Assembly: GCF_004104355.1 (NCBI RefSeq)
Contig: NZ_RJLM01000009.1
Location: 62,001-126,000 of the forward strand
Source: Photobacterium chitinilyticum
Lineage (GTDB): Bacteria; Pseudomonadota; Gammaproteobacteria; Enterobacterales; Vibrionaceae
Direction of reading: 5' to 3'
Length of the DNA: 64,000 nt
Shown here piece after piece: positions 8,590 to 17,807 of the stretch. Each line of letters opens with the position of its first letter. Positions within the stretch are counted from its first letter, which is position 1. Below the pieces are notes generated by a model. That model did no database searches, was not told where the DNA came from, and saw only the letters and a program-made list of their open reading frames with translations. A program made the translations under genes and the position numbers.

Positions 8590-10002
8590 ATGAAAAAGAC
8601 TAAGATCGTATGTACGATTGGACCTAAAACAGAATCAAAAGAGATGCTAACTAAACTAGCTAACGCTGGTATGAACGTTATGCGTCTTAACTTCTCGCAC
8701 GGTGACTTTGCAGAGCACGGTCAGCGTATCGACAACCTGCGTGAAGTAATGGCAGCAACTGGCAAGCAACTTGCTATCCTGCTTGACACTAAAGGTCCTG
8801 AGATCCGTACAATCAAGCTAGAAAACGGTCAAGACTTTTCTCTGGTTGCTGGCCAGGAGTTCACTTTCACTACAGACACTTCTGTTGTCGGTAACCAAGA
8901 CCGCGTAGCGGTTACTTATCCTGGTTTCGCTAAAGATCTGACTGCAGGCAACACTATCCTGGTTGACGACGGTCTGATCGAGATGGAAGTTCTTGAAACA
9001 ACTGAAACTGAAGTTAAGTGTAAAGTTCTTAACAACGGTGACCTGGGTGAAAACAAAGGTGTAAACCTACCAGGCGTTTCTGTGAAGCTTCCAGCTCTTG
9101 CTGAAAAAGACAAAGCTGACCTTAAATTCGGCTGTGAGCAAGGCGTTGACTTCGTTGCTGCTTCTTTCATCCGTAAAGCGGAAGACGTAAAAGAAATCCG
9201 TGAACTGCTAAATGCGAACGGCGGCGAGAAGATTCAGATCATCTCTAAAATCGAAAACCAGGAAGGTGTTGATAACTTCGACGCTATCCTAGATGCATCT
9301 GACGGCATCATGGTTGCTCGTGGTGACCTAGGTGTTGAGATCCCTGTTGAAGAAGTTATCTTCGCGCAGAAGATGATGATCGAGAAGTGTAACCGCGCAC
9401 GTAAAGTTGTTATTACAGCAACTCAGATGCTTGATTCTATGATCAAGAACCCACGTCCAACTCGTGCTGAAGCGGGTGACGTTGCGAACGCAATCATGGA
9501 CGGTACAGATGCTGTAATGCTTTCTGGTGAGTCTGCGAAGGGTAAATACCCAATCGAAGCAGTAACTATCATGGCTCAGATCTGTGAGCGTACAGATGCA
9601 GCCCTTAAAGCCGAGCTAGGTTCTCGTCTAGATAGCTCTCGTCTACGTATCACCGAAGCAGTATGTAAAGGTGCAGTAGACACATCTGAGAAGCTAAACG
9701 CACCTCTAATCGTTGTTGCTACCGAAGCGGGTAAGTCTGCACGTTCTGTACGTAAATACTTCCCAACAGCAAACATCCTTGCTGTAACAACTAACGCTAA
9801 GACAGCTGCTCAGCTGGCTCTGACTAAGGGTGTTACACCTGTTGTTGTTGAGTCATTCGACAGCACTGATGCTTTCTACGGCCGTGGTAAAGATCTAGCT
9901 CTGGAAACAGGCCTAGGCGCTAAAGGCGATATCGTAGTAATGGTATCTGGCGCACTAGTACCTTCAGGTACAACTAACACAGCTTCAGTACACGTACTAT
10001 AA
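8590..10002 (+). CDS. pykF: Pyruvate kinase I
   Basis: Converts phosphoenolpyruvate and ADP to pyruvate and ATP, the last step of glycolysis. The 470-residue length and N-terminus ([20 protein letters not shown]) match E. coli PykF, the fructose-1,6-bisphosphate-activated isozyme, rather than PykA. Visible signatures are the K/Mg-binding NFSHG near residue 36, [10 protein letters not shown], the catalytic [14 protein letters not shown] and the [12 protein letters not shown] segment. CCGGAGA precedes the start. Codon use is strongly biased to preferred codons, as expected for a highly expressed glycolytic gene. Monocistronic, with its own terminator. Confidence 0.97.
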   Translation: MKKTKIVCTIGPKTESKEMLTKLANAGMNVMRLNFSHGDFAEHGQRIDNLREVMAATGKQLAILLDTKGPEIRTIKLENGQDFSLVAGQEFTFTTDTSVVGNQDRVAVTYPGFAKDLTAGNTILVDDGLIEMEVLETTETEVKCKVLNNGDLGENKGVNLPGVSVKLPALAEKDKADLKFGCEQGVDFVAASFIRKAEDVKEIRELLNANGGEKIQIISKIENQEGVDNFDAILDASDGIMVARGDLGVEIPVEEVIFAQKMMIEKCNRARKVVITATQMLDSMIKNPRPTRAEAGDVANAIMDGTDAVMLSGESAKGKYPIEAVTIMAQICERTDAALKAELGSRLDSSRLRITEAVCKGAVDTSEKLNAPLIVVATEAGKSARSVRKYFPTANILAVTTNAKTAAQLALTKGVTPVVVESFDSTDAFYGRGKDLALETGLGAKGDIVVMVSGALVPSGTTNTASVHVL

Positions 10003-10020
10003 GACGCATACTGAACCAAA

Positions 10021-10047
10021 AACGGGAGCCACTGGCTCCCGTTTTTT
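10021..10047 (+). terminator. Terminator after pykF
   Basis: AACGGGAGCC pairs with GGCTCCCGTT around the loop ACT, followed by a run of Ts. Confidence 0.93.
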
Positions 10048-10165
10048 TATTCTGGTCAACAAACATCTCCTCCTTCCTTCTAATACCGACCCTAATATCA
10101 ACGGAGATAAGCGGAAACGACTCACAGAACCAAGGGTTTCCTATCGCCCCTCCCGTTTTTCCATC

Positions 10166-10236
10166 GTATACTTCCCCTGAGCATGATTCCCGCAAGGTAT
10201 ACATTCTTGCTTATAAAACAATACTCTGGCTATGAT
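10166..10236 (+). promoter_or_regulatory. GntR gene control region: two GTATAC sites and a promoter
   Basis: GTATAC occurs at 10166-10171 and 10197-10202, centres 31 bp apart (about three helical turns). FCD-type GntR regulators often bind a TnGTATACnA core. The second copy sits just upstream of a candidate promoter, TTGCTT (10207-10212) and TATGAT (10231-10236) with an 18-bp spacer. Autoregulation is inferred. Confidence 0.35.
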
Positions 10237-10337
10237 TGGGTTGGCTGGTACCTTTTTATCAATTAACTTCAATCTGCTACTAATCCCCCCTAGGCAAACA
10301 TGCCTGGCATTAAAAACAATAAAAAATGAGGAACGCA

Positions 10338-10991
10338 GTGTCTAGTCCTACTTTGACCAACAAAGTCATGGAAATGATCCGGCAAGACATCTTGCTCGGT
10401 GAGCTCGCTCCGGGACAAAAGCTTGTTGTTGCTGACTTAAAAGCCCGCTATGACGTCGGAGCCTCCCCTATTAGGGAAGCTCTGGTACAGCTGTCATGGA
10501 AAAAATACGTGAACTTTGCCCCCCAGAAGGGCTGTTGGGTAGCCCCTGTATCAATTGCCGAGCTCGAAGAGCTATTTGAAACCGGCCAGCTCCTTTCTCA
10601 AGCCCTACTTGAGCGCGCGATGAAAAACGGCGATGAAGCCTGGGAGCTCAATATCCTGACCAGCTTTCATAAACTTAGTCGAGTAAACCCCGCAGCAACA
10701 GATGTCGATTTCAACGAATGGGAAAAGCGCCACAGTGATTTCCACCTTGCTCTATTGGAAGGTAGCCAGTCCACTGTCATGCTAGGGCTATACCGTGAGG
10801 TCTACGAGCAAATTGAGCGATACCGTCATATCTGGGTCAGCCGTACACGTCACTATGAGGAGCGATACCATGATAACGGCGAACATGAAGCAATGATGAA
10901 AGCCGTGCTCAGCAGAAACCACGAAGCCGCACAGACGCTACTGAGCACTCACTCACAGCGTGCGATAGAAATGATCAAAATCTATCTATAA
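10338..10991 (+). CDS. GntR-family (FCD) transcriptional regulator
   Basis: A DNA-binding repressor or activator of the FadR/FCD subgroup. An N-terminal winged helix (about residues 5-70, with VADLKARYDVGASPIREAL as the recognition part) is followed by an all-helical FCD ligand-binding domain. The metal/ligand histidine pattern is present (HSDFHLAL and later HEAMMKA). I chose the GTG at 10338 because GAGGA lies 7 nt before it; an in-frame ATG at 10326 has no ribosome site. CsiR/GlaR of E. coli is similar in size and layout, but the target and ligand here are unknown. It stands alone and converges on the small gene and ilvIH. Confidence 0.85.
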   Translation: MSSPTLTNKVMEMIRQDILLGELAPGQKLVVADLKARYDVGASPIREALVQLSWKKYVNFAPQKGCWVAPVSIAELEELFETGQLLSQALLERAMKNGDEAWELNILTSFHKLSRVNPAATDVDFNEWEKRHSDFHLALLEGSQSTVMLGLYREVYEQIERYRHIWVSRTRHYEERYHDNGEHEAMMKAVLSRNHEAAQTLLSTHSQRAIEMIKIYL

Positions 10992-11046
10992 GCATCGACA
11001 ATAAGTGCTTCTCTTAGCCTGCTAAACACCTTCCCATAACACCTGA

Positions 11047-11175
11047 TCACCAGAAGATCTCTTTATGGTGGGTGTTCAGCAGCAATACCGCTAGCAAGAA
11101 ATACAGCGCACTGACATTAAACCCCAATAAAAATAGTCCAAGGGTAGTCAGCCGAACCAGTAGTTTATTCATCAT
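11047..11175 (-). CDS. Putative 42-residue membrane peptide
   Basis: A short frame that begins with two ATGs (11175, 11172) and ends TGA at 11047. The peptide starts MMNKLLVRLTTLG, is hydrophobic through about residues 10-34 (LFLLGFN...YFLLAVLLL) and ends NTHHKEIFW: one membrane helix with a basic N-terminus and a short polar tail. AAGGAG lies 8 nt before the first ATG. A plausible promoter and a 16-bp palindrome lie 75-100 bp upstream. I do not recognise the family. Possible roles are a stress or transporter-modulating micro-protein, but nothing here decides. The ribosome site and helix argue that it is real; conservation would have to confirm it. Confidence 0.5.
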   Translation of the reverse strand: MMNKLLVRLTTLGLFLLGFNVSALYFLLAVLLLNTHHKEIFW

Positions 11176-11240
11176 CGCCCATACTCCTTCTACCTAGGCA
11201 AGATCTTCCCTTTCAGCCCCGTCTTCTGCTCTATCATCTA

Positions 11241-11278
11241 TTAGACTTTAGTCTAAGATACGTTGTCTTTCCGGACAA
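11241..11278 (-). promoter_or_regulatory. Predicted promoter and palindrome of the 42-residue gene
   Basis: On the minus strand TTGTCC (11278-11273) and TAGACT (11255-11250) are 17 bp apart. The -10 element lies inside a perfect palindrome, TTAGACT-TT-AGTCTAA (11241-11256), the position expected for a repressor operator. Confidence 0.4.
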
Positions 11279-11301
11279 AGGTTGTATCCGCCCAAACGAC
11301 G

Positions 11302-11335
11302 CAAGCCCGGCTCAGGGTTCCCAGAGCCGGGCTTG
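11302..11335 (-). terminator. GC-rich hairpin downstream of ilvH
   Basis: A perfect 12-bp stem (CAAGCCCGGCTC 11302-11313 with 11324-11335) and a 10-nt loop, about 55 bp after the ilvH stop. The T tract is poor, so it may be a weak terminator or an mRNA 3' end stabiliser. Confidence 0.5.
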
Positions 11336-11390
11336 AAACAAGATAACAGTATGACGGCAGTAAACAGGCCGTTAGTTAGTCGATAGGTCG

Positions 11391-11888
11391 TTACGCCTTT
11401 AGCGCGCGCTCCCCTCTAGCAATCCCAACCACTCCGCTACGCGCAACCTCAACAATCTCTGTCGCTTCTGCCACCGCAGAGATAAAGGCATCCAGCTTGT
11501 CGCTGGTTCCCGCTAGCTGAATCGTGTAAATCTGGGTAGTAACATCAACAATTTGTCCACGAAAGATGTCTGCTGTTCGCTTGACCTCTGCTCTGGCAAA
11601 ACCGCTCGCCTTTACCTTCACCAACATCAGCTCCCGCTCGACATGCTCGGTCTCGGTTACATTGCTGACTTTGAGAATATCAATGAGCTTGTGTAATTGC
11701 TTCTCGATTTGCTCCAACGCCGCATCATCTTCCACATTGGTGGTGATGTTAAGGCGTGACAGCGTCGGATCATCGGTCGGGGCGACCGTCAACGACTCAA
11801 TATTATAACCTCGCTGGGAAAACAGGCCGACAACCCGTGATAATGCGCCCGATTCATTTTCAAGTAATACCGATACAATCCTGCGCAT
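11391..11888 (-). CDS. ilvH: Acetolactate synthase III small (regulatory) subunit
   Basis: Regulatory partner of IlvI: it raises activity and confers valine feedback inhibition. The protein begins [27 protein letters not shown], almost identical to E. coli IlvH; an N-terminal ACT domain (1-80) is followed by the C-terminal small-subunit domain ending VEVARSGVVGIARG. Length is 165 aa. The frame is open nine codons further upstream, but this ATG overlaps the ilvI stop in TAATG, typical translational coupling. Second gene of ilvIH. Confidence 0.97.
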   Translation of the reverse strand: MRRIVSVLLENESGALSRVVGLFSQRGYNIESLTVAPTDDPTLSRLNITTNVEDDAALEQIEKQLHKLIDILKVSNVTETEHVERELMLVKVKASGFARAEVKRTADIFRGQIVDVTTQIYTIQLAGTSDKLDAFISAVAEATEIVEVARSGVVGIARGERALKA

Positions 11889-13606
11889 TATGTTCTCTCC
11901 GTTTTGCTTAGCCACATTTCACTCATTGAACCACCACGAATAAGCATCGGGTAGACGTGCTCGGTCTCATCCACACTGATATCGATAAAGACCAACTTAT
12001 CCTTCAGCGCCAATGCTTCTTCCAGCTCGCTTTCCAGTTTGCCTGGGTCCGAAATTCGGACACCAACATGGCCATAAGCCTCAGCAATTGCCGCGAAATC
12101 TGGCACTGAATCCATGTAGGAATGTGAGTGGCGTCCCTGATAGATCATATCCTGCCATTGTTTCACCATTCCCAGGAAACGGTTATTGAGGTTGATGATC
12201 TTAACCGGGATATCATACTGCAGGGCAGTGGAAAGCTCCTGAATATTCATCTGAATACTACCGTCACCAGTCACACAGACCACTTCTGCATCCGGCAACG
12301 CAAACTTCACTCCCATAGCGGCTGGCAGACCAAAGCCCATGGTTCCCAGGCCTCCGGAGTTTATCCAGCGACGCGGCTTGTCAAACGGGTAATAAAGCGC
12401 GGCAAACATCTGGTGCTGGCCGACATCGGAAGCAACGTAAGCGTCACCGTCAGTCAGCTTATACAGCACCTCAATCACTTCCTGCGGTTTAATACGCTCA
12501 CTATTTTTGTTGTAGCTTAGGCATTTACGGGAGCGCCATGACTCGATTTCGCTCCACCAGCTATCAATCGCCTGCTCGTCACTCCCCCCACTCTGCTCAT
12601 CAAGCAGCTTAAGCATACTATTCAGCACTGTATCGGCCGAACCGACAATCGGGATATCGACCGCGATGGTTTTTGAAATTGAAGACGGGTCGATATCAAT
12701 ATGCATGATAGTGGCATCAGGGCAATATTTTTCGACGTTATTGGTGGTACGGTCATCGAAACGCACGCCGATACCAAAGATCAGATCCGAGTTATGCATC
12801 GCCATGTTGGCTTCATAAGTACCGTGCATTCCCAGCATACCCAGACAGCTTTTATGCGAACCGGGGAAAGCCCCCAGCCCCATCAAGGTGTTAACTACGG
12901 GGATATTCAGTGATTCTGCCAGCTTTACGATCTGTTCACCACAGTCAGACATAATGGCACCGCCACCGACATACAGCACCGGCTTCTTCGCCGCCAGCAA
13001 GGCCTTAACCCCACGTTTGATCTGCCCTTTGTGGCCCTGGGTCGTCGGATTATAGGAGCGCATCGCGATCGACTCGGGGTACTTATAGGGATAGGTTTCT
13101 GCCGGGTTTAGCATGTCTTTCGGGATATCAATGACAACAGGACCAGGTCGGCCGCTGGAAGCGATATAAAATGCTTTTTTGACAATATCGGGGATATCTT
13201 CAGGCTTCTTGACCAAGAAACTGTGCTTTACGACAGGACGGGAGATCCCCACCATATCGCACTCCTGGAAGGCATCGTTACCAATCAGGTTGCTCATTAC
13301 CTGGCCAGAGAAAACGACCATTGGAATAGAGTCCATATAGGCAGTCGCAATACCCGTTATCGCATTGGTTGCACCGGGCCCCGATGTCACCAGCACCACG
13401 CCGACATCACCCGTGGCACGGGCATAGCCATCAGCCATATGTACGGCTGCCTGCTCATGGCGGACGAGAACATGTTCGATATCGCTTTTCTCATGCAGCG
13501 CATCGTAAATATCAAGCACTGAGCCGCCAGGGTATCCGAAGATATGCTTTACGCCTTGATCAATCATCGAACGGACGATCATGTCAGCGCCGGACAACAT
13601 TTCCAT
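11888..13606 (-). CDS. ilvI: Acetolactate synthase III large (catalytic) subunit
   Basis: ThDP-dependent enzyme that condenses two pyruvates, or pyruvate with 2-oxobutyrate, in the first common step of valine, leucine and isoleucine synthesis. The catalytic glutamate lies in [18 protein letters not shown] near residue 50. The FAD/middle domain follows, and the ThDP-binding motif runs from GDGSIQMN to NNRFLGMV. Length is 572 aa (E. coli 574). GGAGG lies about 8 nt before the ATG at 13606. A 600-bp upstream region separates it from the acyl-CoA synthetase gene, consistent with the large Lrp-bound control region known for E. coli ilvIH. Confidence 0.97.
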   Translation of the reverse strand: MEMLSGADMIVRSMIDQGVKHIFGYPGGSVLDIYDALHEKSDIEHVLVRHEQAAVHMADGYARATGDVGVVLVTSGPGATNAITGIATAYMDSIPMVVFSGQVMSNLIGNDAFQECDMVGISRPVVKHSFLVKKPEDIPDIVKKAFYIASSGRPGPVVIDIPKDMLNPAETYPYKYPESIAMRSYNPTTQGHKGQIKRGVKALLAAKKPVLYVGGGAIMSDCGEQIVKLAESLNIPVVNTLMGLGAFPGSHKSCLGMLGMHGTYEANMAMHNSDLIFGIGVRFDDRTTNNVEKYCPDATIMHIDIDPSSISKTIAVDIPIVGSADTVLNSMLKLLDEQSGGSDEQAIDSWWSEIESWRSRKCLSYNKNSERIKPQEVIEVLYKLTDGDAYVASDVGQHQMFAALYYPFDKPRRWINSGGLGTMGFGLPAAMGVKFALPDAEVVCVTGDGSIQMNIQELSTALQYDIPVKIINLNNRFLGMVKQWQDMIYQGRHSHSYMDSVPDFAAIAEAYGHVGVRISDPGKLESELEEALALKDKLVFIDISVDETEHVYPMLIRGGSMSEMWLSKTERT

Positions 13607-14157
13607 ATTTCTTGCCTCCAGGTCGTGTATATCATCCCATATAGCTAATTCTCAGGACATATCGAGCGGTTGTTAGCTGTCCAATACCGTAAACCGGAGG
13701 TGTGAATATCGTGTTTACGAACATTGCACAGTATGGGTAGCACAACCGCTTTCACGTGGCCGGAATTAAGATGTTCCACCACACCAATTAGCTATAACGG
13801 GCTGATATAACATAGTTAGGGCTTATTTTTAGCCTAAGTTGAAATCATGTTTACTTCTTCATGCTATGTGAGCCGCCGCCTGTCATAACAAACAACGGTA
13901 ACCCGCAACAACTGTAACGCTTTTATATCAACCAAGTCTATTGGCTAAAGACACTTCACGTTATTCCTCTGCAACACCATGAAATAAGCCACCTTCCTCC
14001 GGCTTAACAGGTATGCAATAGAGATCATGCGCTAGATACAGCAGAGCAGTGAGAATATTCATCTGACGGAGTAAGAAGATATCAGGAGGTAATAGGGAGA
14101 TTTAACCAGGTAGAAAGCTTCACCGTTGCACGAAAGGAAATCACAGGGAGCAACAAA
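13607..14157 (-). promoter_or_regulatory. ilvIH control region and leader
   Basis: No gene seen. It contains two nested perfect stems in the probable leader (AGCGGTTG 13665-13672 with 13743-13750, and CGTAAAC 13688-13694 with 13713-13719) and an imperfect repeat TTAGGGCTT...AGCCTAA near 13817-13838. A TTATAT -10-like element occurs near 13810. Lrp and LeuO control is known for E. coli-type ilvIH; no site can be assigned by eye. Confidence 0.4.
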
Positions 14158-14161
14158 TCGA

Positions 14162-14186
14162 AAAAAGGAGCCAAAGGCTCCTTTAT
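14162..14186 (-). terminator. Terminator of the acyl-CoA synthetase gene
   Basis: GGAGCC-AAA-GGCTCC stem; read on the minus strand it is followed by six Ts. Confidence 0.85.
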
Positions 14187-14208
14187 CTATGACGTTTAAT
14201 AACTCAAG

Positions 14209-16029
14209 TTAATGGTTGCTGACCGACTTCTTGTGGCTTTCTTCATACATCCGCTCAATCTCCTGATTGTAGCGGTCTTGGATCACCTTGCGGCGCAATT
14301 TCTGCGTCGGGGTCAGCTCACCTTTATCCATCGAGAAGGCCATCGGTAACAAGGTGAACTTCTTCACCTGTTCGAACCGGGCAAGATCTTTTTGCAGCTC
14401 AACCACGCGTTTTTCAATCAGCTCAACGATCTGACTATGCTTGACCAGCTCAAGACGATCTTGATATTTAATGTTCAGCTCGCGAGCATGCTCTTCAAGT
14501 GTTTCGAAGCAAGGAACAATCAAAGCAGAAACAAACTTTCGGGTATCGGCAATAACGGCAATCTGCTCAATAAAATGATCTTTGCCGATAGCGCCCTCAA
14601 TCACCTGCGGCGCAATATACTTGCCGCCCGATGTCTTCATTAGCTCTTTGATGCGATCGGTAATAAACAGGTTGCCCTCTTCATCGAATTCCCCGGCATC
14701 TCCTGTTTTCAGGAAACCATCTTCGGTGAAGTTATTGGCCGTTTCTTCCGGCATCTTGTAATAGCCACGCATTACCATCGGGCCACGGACCAAAATTTCA
14801 TTATTGTCGCCAATTTTCACTTCTGCGCCCGGCATCGGCAGGCCGATCGAATCTGGATTGAAGCACTTGTCATCCCAGCATGAAACTGTCGCTGTGGTTT
14901 CGGTCATCCCGTAACCCAGCTTGACGTTAACGCCAATCGCATGAAAGAAACGACCGATACTCTCGTCAAGTTTGGCACCGCCACAAGGCATGAACTTAAT
15001 CTGGCCACCAAGAATTTCACGCAACTTCGACAGTACAAGTTTGTCTGCCAGTTTGTAGCTCTGCTTAAGCATCAGCGATGGCTTACGCTGCTGCTGATGG
15101 CACAACGCCATCCGTGCGCCCATATTGACCGCCCAGGTGAAGATCACCTTGCGATGAAAAGGGGCTCTCGCGACTTTGTCGTGAACGGCTGAGTATATTT
15201 TCTCATACACACGCGGTACAGCAGACATGACATTCGGCTTCACTTCCGCCAAGGTTTCTTTCAGCTTGTTGGTATCTGCCAGATAGCAGTTCACACCGCC
15301 ACGATGCAGCACATAGAACGTCCAGGCACGTTCGAAAACATGGGACAACGGCAGGAAGCAAAGAGAGCAGTCTCCCTCGTCCAGCGCAAGGTTGGTGTCA
15401 TGGCCTTCAAGCTGCGAGGCAATGTTGGCATAGTCCAGCATTACCCCTTTCGGTGTCCCTGTCGTCCCCGAGGTATAGATCAGAGTCAACAGATCATCCA
15501 TAGATGTCTGTTCGAGTCGCTGTGCCAGCTCGATCTCGGCTTCGGCGGAGGCTTGGCCAACAAAGTCATTGTAACGGCAAACTAACGAATGATCGGCCAG
15601 TTCGACATCGTCAGACATCACGACGATATGCTCAAGTTGCGGGCACTCTGCGGCGACTTCTACCGCAGCATCATGCTGAGCCTGTTCACCAACAAATAGA
15701 ATCCGGACATCGGCATTATTAATAATATAAGCAGCCTGCTGCGGGGTGCTGGTAGGGTAGATAGGCACTGTCACGCAACGACTATAAAGGGCAGCAAAGT
15801 CAGCAATGGTCCAACGCGGCATGTTGCTTGAGAAAATGCCGACCTTATCTTGGACATTCAGCCCCTGGCTAAGCACAGCCAAGGCAAGTTGGTGGATCTG
15901 CTCACCAAACTCATTCCAACTAATATCCTGCCACTGGTCCTTGACCTGATGACGCAATGCAACCCGATCACCCAAACGGGCAATCTGGGTACGAATTCGA
16001 TTTACGATATGAAAATCACGTTCAGCCAT
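14209..16029 (-). CDS. Long-chain acyl-CoA synthetase (AMP-forming, COG1022 type)
   Basis: Activates fatty acids to acyl-CoA through an acyl-adenylate. The AMP-binding P-loop [14 protein letters not shown] is near residue 190, the GYGMTET adenylate motif follows, then the [17 protein letters not shown] hinge; the conserved lysine region is near the C-terminus. The ATG at 16029 ([13 protein letters not shown]) is preferred over the frame start 26 codons upstream because the extra residues do not look like the family. It gives 606 aa. The sequence belongs to the longer FAA1-like group rather than E. coli FadD. Located between leuO and ilvIH, as I recall for V. cholerae VC2484; the functional link is unknown. 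Confidence 0.9.
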   Translation of the reverse strand: MAERDFHIVNRIRTQIARLGDRVALRHQVKDQWQDISWNEFGEQIHQLALAVLSQGLNVQDKVGIFSSNMPRWTIADFAALYSRCVTVPIYPTSTPQQAAYIINNADVRILFVGEQAQHDAAVEVAAECPQLEHIVVMSDDVELADHSLVCRYNDFVGQASAEAEIELAQRLEQTSMDDLLTLIYTSGTTGTPKGVMLDYANIASQLEGHDTNLALDEGDCSLCFLPLSHVFERAWTFYVLHRGGVNCYLADTNKLKETLAEVKPNVMSAVPRVYEKIYSAVHDKVARAPFHRKVIFTWAVNMGARMALCHQQQRKPSLMLKQSYKLADKLVLSKLREILGGQIKFMPCGGAKLDESIGRFFHAIGVNVKLGYGMTETTATVSCWDDKCFNPDSIGLPMPGAEVKIGDNNEILVRGPMVMRGYYKMPEETANNFTEDGFLKTGDAGEFDEEGNLFITDRIKELMKTSGGKYIAPQVIEGAIGKDHFIEQIAVIADTRKFVSALIVPCFETLEEHARELNIKYQDRLELVKHSQIVELIEKRVVELQKDLARFEQVKKFTLLPMAFSMDKGELTPTQKLRRKVIQDRYNQEIERMYEESHKKSVSNH

Positions 16030-16286
16030 AACTACTCTGCCACTTTGGCTTACACCTGTAAGCCTATTCGAGACAGCGAAGTCTACAGTCGGTGCCAGAA
16101 AAGGCAACTGTAAAGCGTCACATTTTATTTTTTATGTCGTCACGATCCCAGTCCCTCCCCTTACCGGTACAGGCCTGATACGAGTTATTAATAGAAATAA
16201 TACAAAGTGTAAGAAATTACTGATGCCGGGCGGGAGGCGATACCCGGCGATCAACAAAGTCAGCAAGCGCTAACTTTGGGCTGGAC

Positions 16287-17243
16287 TTAGTATGAGCTGT
16301 CACCACAAACGTTCAGTAACTGATCACGCATCCAGATATGGCCTTTGTCTTTCTGAGATGACTCATGCCAACTTAGGTAACCGCTGATCTTGGCCGATTC
16401 AAACGGTAGCGGCAGAATTTTCAGCTGCTGACCCTGTGCAGCCGATTCAGCCAACCAACGCGGCATAACGGCAATCAAATCGGACTGACCGGCCACATAC
16501 ATAATGTTGCTCAGACTGGCCCCCTGGTAGGCTTCCTGATAGGAAGTGTGCTGGTTATAGATATGGTCCGCGAACATTTTCACACCGGGAATGGACTTCA
16601 GCACGGCGTGTTGTTCAGCAGCAAACTCCGCCTCGGAGATCGTTTCACCAATACGCGGGTGGTTACCGGCAGCAACCACGACCAGCTCATCGCTGAACAG
16701 TTCGGTACTGCAAAAACCCGGCTCATCAAAACGTACGTAATCAATAACAAAATCGACTTCCTGGTACCGCATCTTCTGAGTTAGCTCAGCATCAAGCTCG
16801 GCTTCAAGCTGCATGCGAAGATTCGGCGCCTGCTCGGCTACGCTGCGCAAGATACGAGGGGCAAAGCGCATATCCGACGGGCTGCAAATCGCCAGCTTAA
16901 AAGTACGGTTTGACGTCTCCGGAGAAAAGATTGAAGACGGCAATTCGTTTTTCACCAACTGCAGCGCCTGCCGCATCGGCCCGAATAGCTGCTTTGCTCG
17001 TTGGGTGGGCTGGATCCCACGACCATGACGAATAAACAACTCATCGTTGAACATCACTTTCAAGCGTGCCACAGCGTTACTTACCGCAGGCTGAGACATA
17101 CCTAGATTATGTGCCGCACGGGTAATATTTTGCTCTTGCATAACCGCATCGAATACAGTCAACAAATTAAGGTCAACACTTCTTAGGTTTGACTCCATTC
17201 TGTAGCTATCCGCCGGATGGATAGATGAAGTTTTTTGCGTCAT
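16287..17243 (-). CDS. leuO: LeuO, LysR-type transcriptional regulator
   Basis: Global LysR-family regulator known to counteract H-NS silencing and to control leu and ilv genes, efflux pumps and stress functions. The winged helix-turn-helix is at about residues 22-82 (LNLLTVFDAVMQEQNITRAAHNLGMSQPAVSNAVARLK), followed by the periplasmic-binding-protein-like effector domain. The 318-residue length and the ESNLRSVDLNLLTVFD start resemble E. coli LeuO closely. Neighbours on one side are ilvIH and on the other the efflux operon and leuABCD. A hairpin and a short ORF directly upstream suggest translational control (see the entry at 17244). Confidence 0.95.
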   Translation of the reverse strand: MTQKTSSIHPADSYRMESNLRSVDLNLLTVFDAVMQEQNITRAAHNLGMSQPAVSNAVARLKVMFNDELFIRHGRGIQPTQRAKQLFGPMRQALQLVKNELPSSIFSPETSNRTFKLAICSPSDMRFAPRILRSVAEQAPNLRMQLEAELDAELTQKMRYQEVDFVIDYVRFDEPGFCSTELFSDELVVVAAGNHPRIGETISEAEFAAEQHAVLKSIPGVKMFADHIYNQHTSYQEAYQGASLSNIMYVAGQSDLIAVMPRWLAESAAQGQQLKILPLPFESAKISGYLSWHESSQKDKGHIWMRDQLLNVCGDSSY

Positions 17244-17309
17244 ATTTTGCCTCTACTTGAATAAATTCGGGGCAAAATCCGTTATGCCACCGCTGGATGA
17301 AAAGAGCAT
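17244..17309 (-). promoter_or_regulatory. leuO leader: short ORF and ribosome-site hairpin
   Basis: An 18-codon frame (17309-17253; peptide MLFSSSGGITDFAPNLFK) has GGAG 8 nt before its ATG and stops 9 nt before the leuO start. ATTTTGCC at 17271-17278 (minus-strand sense) can pair with GGCAAAAT at 17251-17244, which contains part of the leuO ribosome site AGAGG; the short ORF's stop lies in the loop. A ribosome on the short ORF would open the hairpin. Inference only. Confidence 0.35.
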
Positions 17310-17756
17310 TTCCTCTGCTCCAACCACTGAGCCCCTGTTCGGGATGCGGCCAGTATTATTCAAATAGATTGATGAAACCAATAGGCGAAACTCAGCAAAT
17401 GTAAAGAGATATAACAAAAGAGTAAAATTCAGAATACAAACCAATACAAAACAAAGAGTTAACAGCAATATAAAAAGTTATAAAATCTCTATAAATAAAA
17501 TAAAGGCGTAATTATAAGCAAGAATTGGCGTCAACTTGAGCAATAAATACCCATCATCCAAACCAAAAAAAACAATTTATCAATCCATCAATAAGTTCCA
17601 GTGATTGAACAAATGCACTTTTCAGCTTGATCGGATGAGTCAAATTCAGCCATTAAGTATTGCACCAAGTCGGGACATCGTACTTACTGACATATATTCA
17701 AACTATGTGTCCAGCTATGTCTCCAAGTTATGCCTCCAAACTATAAAAGATGAGTA
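17310..17756. other. AT-rich region between leuO and the efflux operon
   Basis: No gene seen. The A/T-rich stretch (about 17390-17600) is the likely leuO promoter region and suits H-NS/LeuO binding. Three degenerate 12-13-nt tandem repeats lie at 17703-17740. Confidence 0.45.
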
Positions 17757-17783
17757 TAAAAAACGGGGCCAATTGGCCCCGTT
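17757..17783 (-). terminator. Terminator of the RND efflux operon
   Basis: A perfect palindrome with 11-nt arms (AACGGGGCCAA 17762-17772 and its complement) ends in a T run on the minus strand. Confidence 0.88.
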
Positions 17784-17807
17784 GAACAATGCGAGAATAG
17801 TACGCTA

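Noticed and set aside
17253-17468. Leucine-rich frame on the minus strand just before leuO, like a leader peptide
   Set aside because: Begins with TTG and lacks a ribosome site. The shorter ATG frame (17309-17253) at its end is the better candidate.
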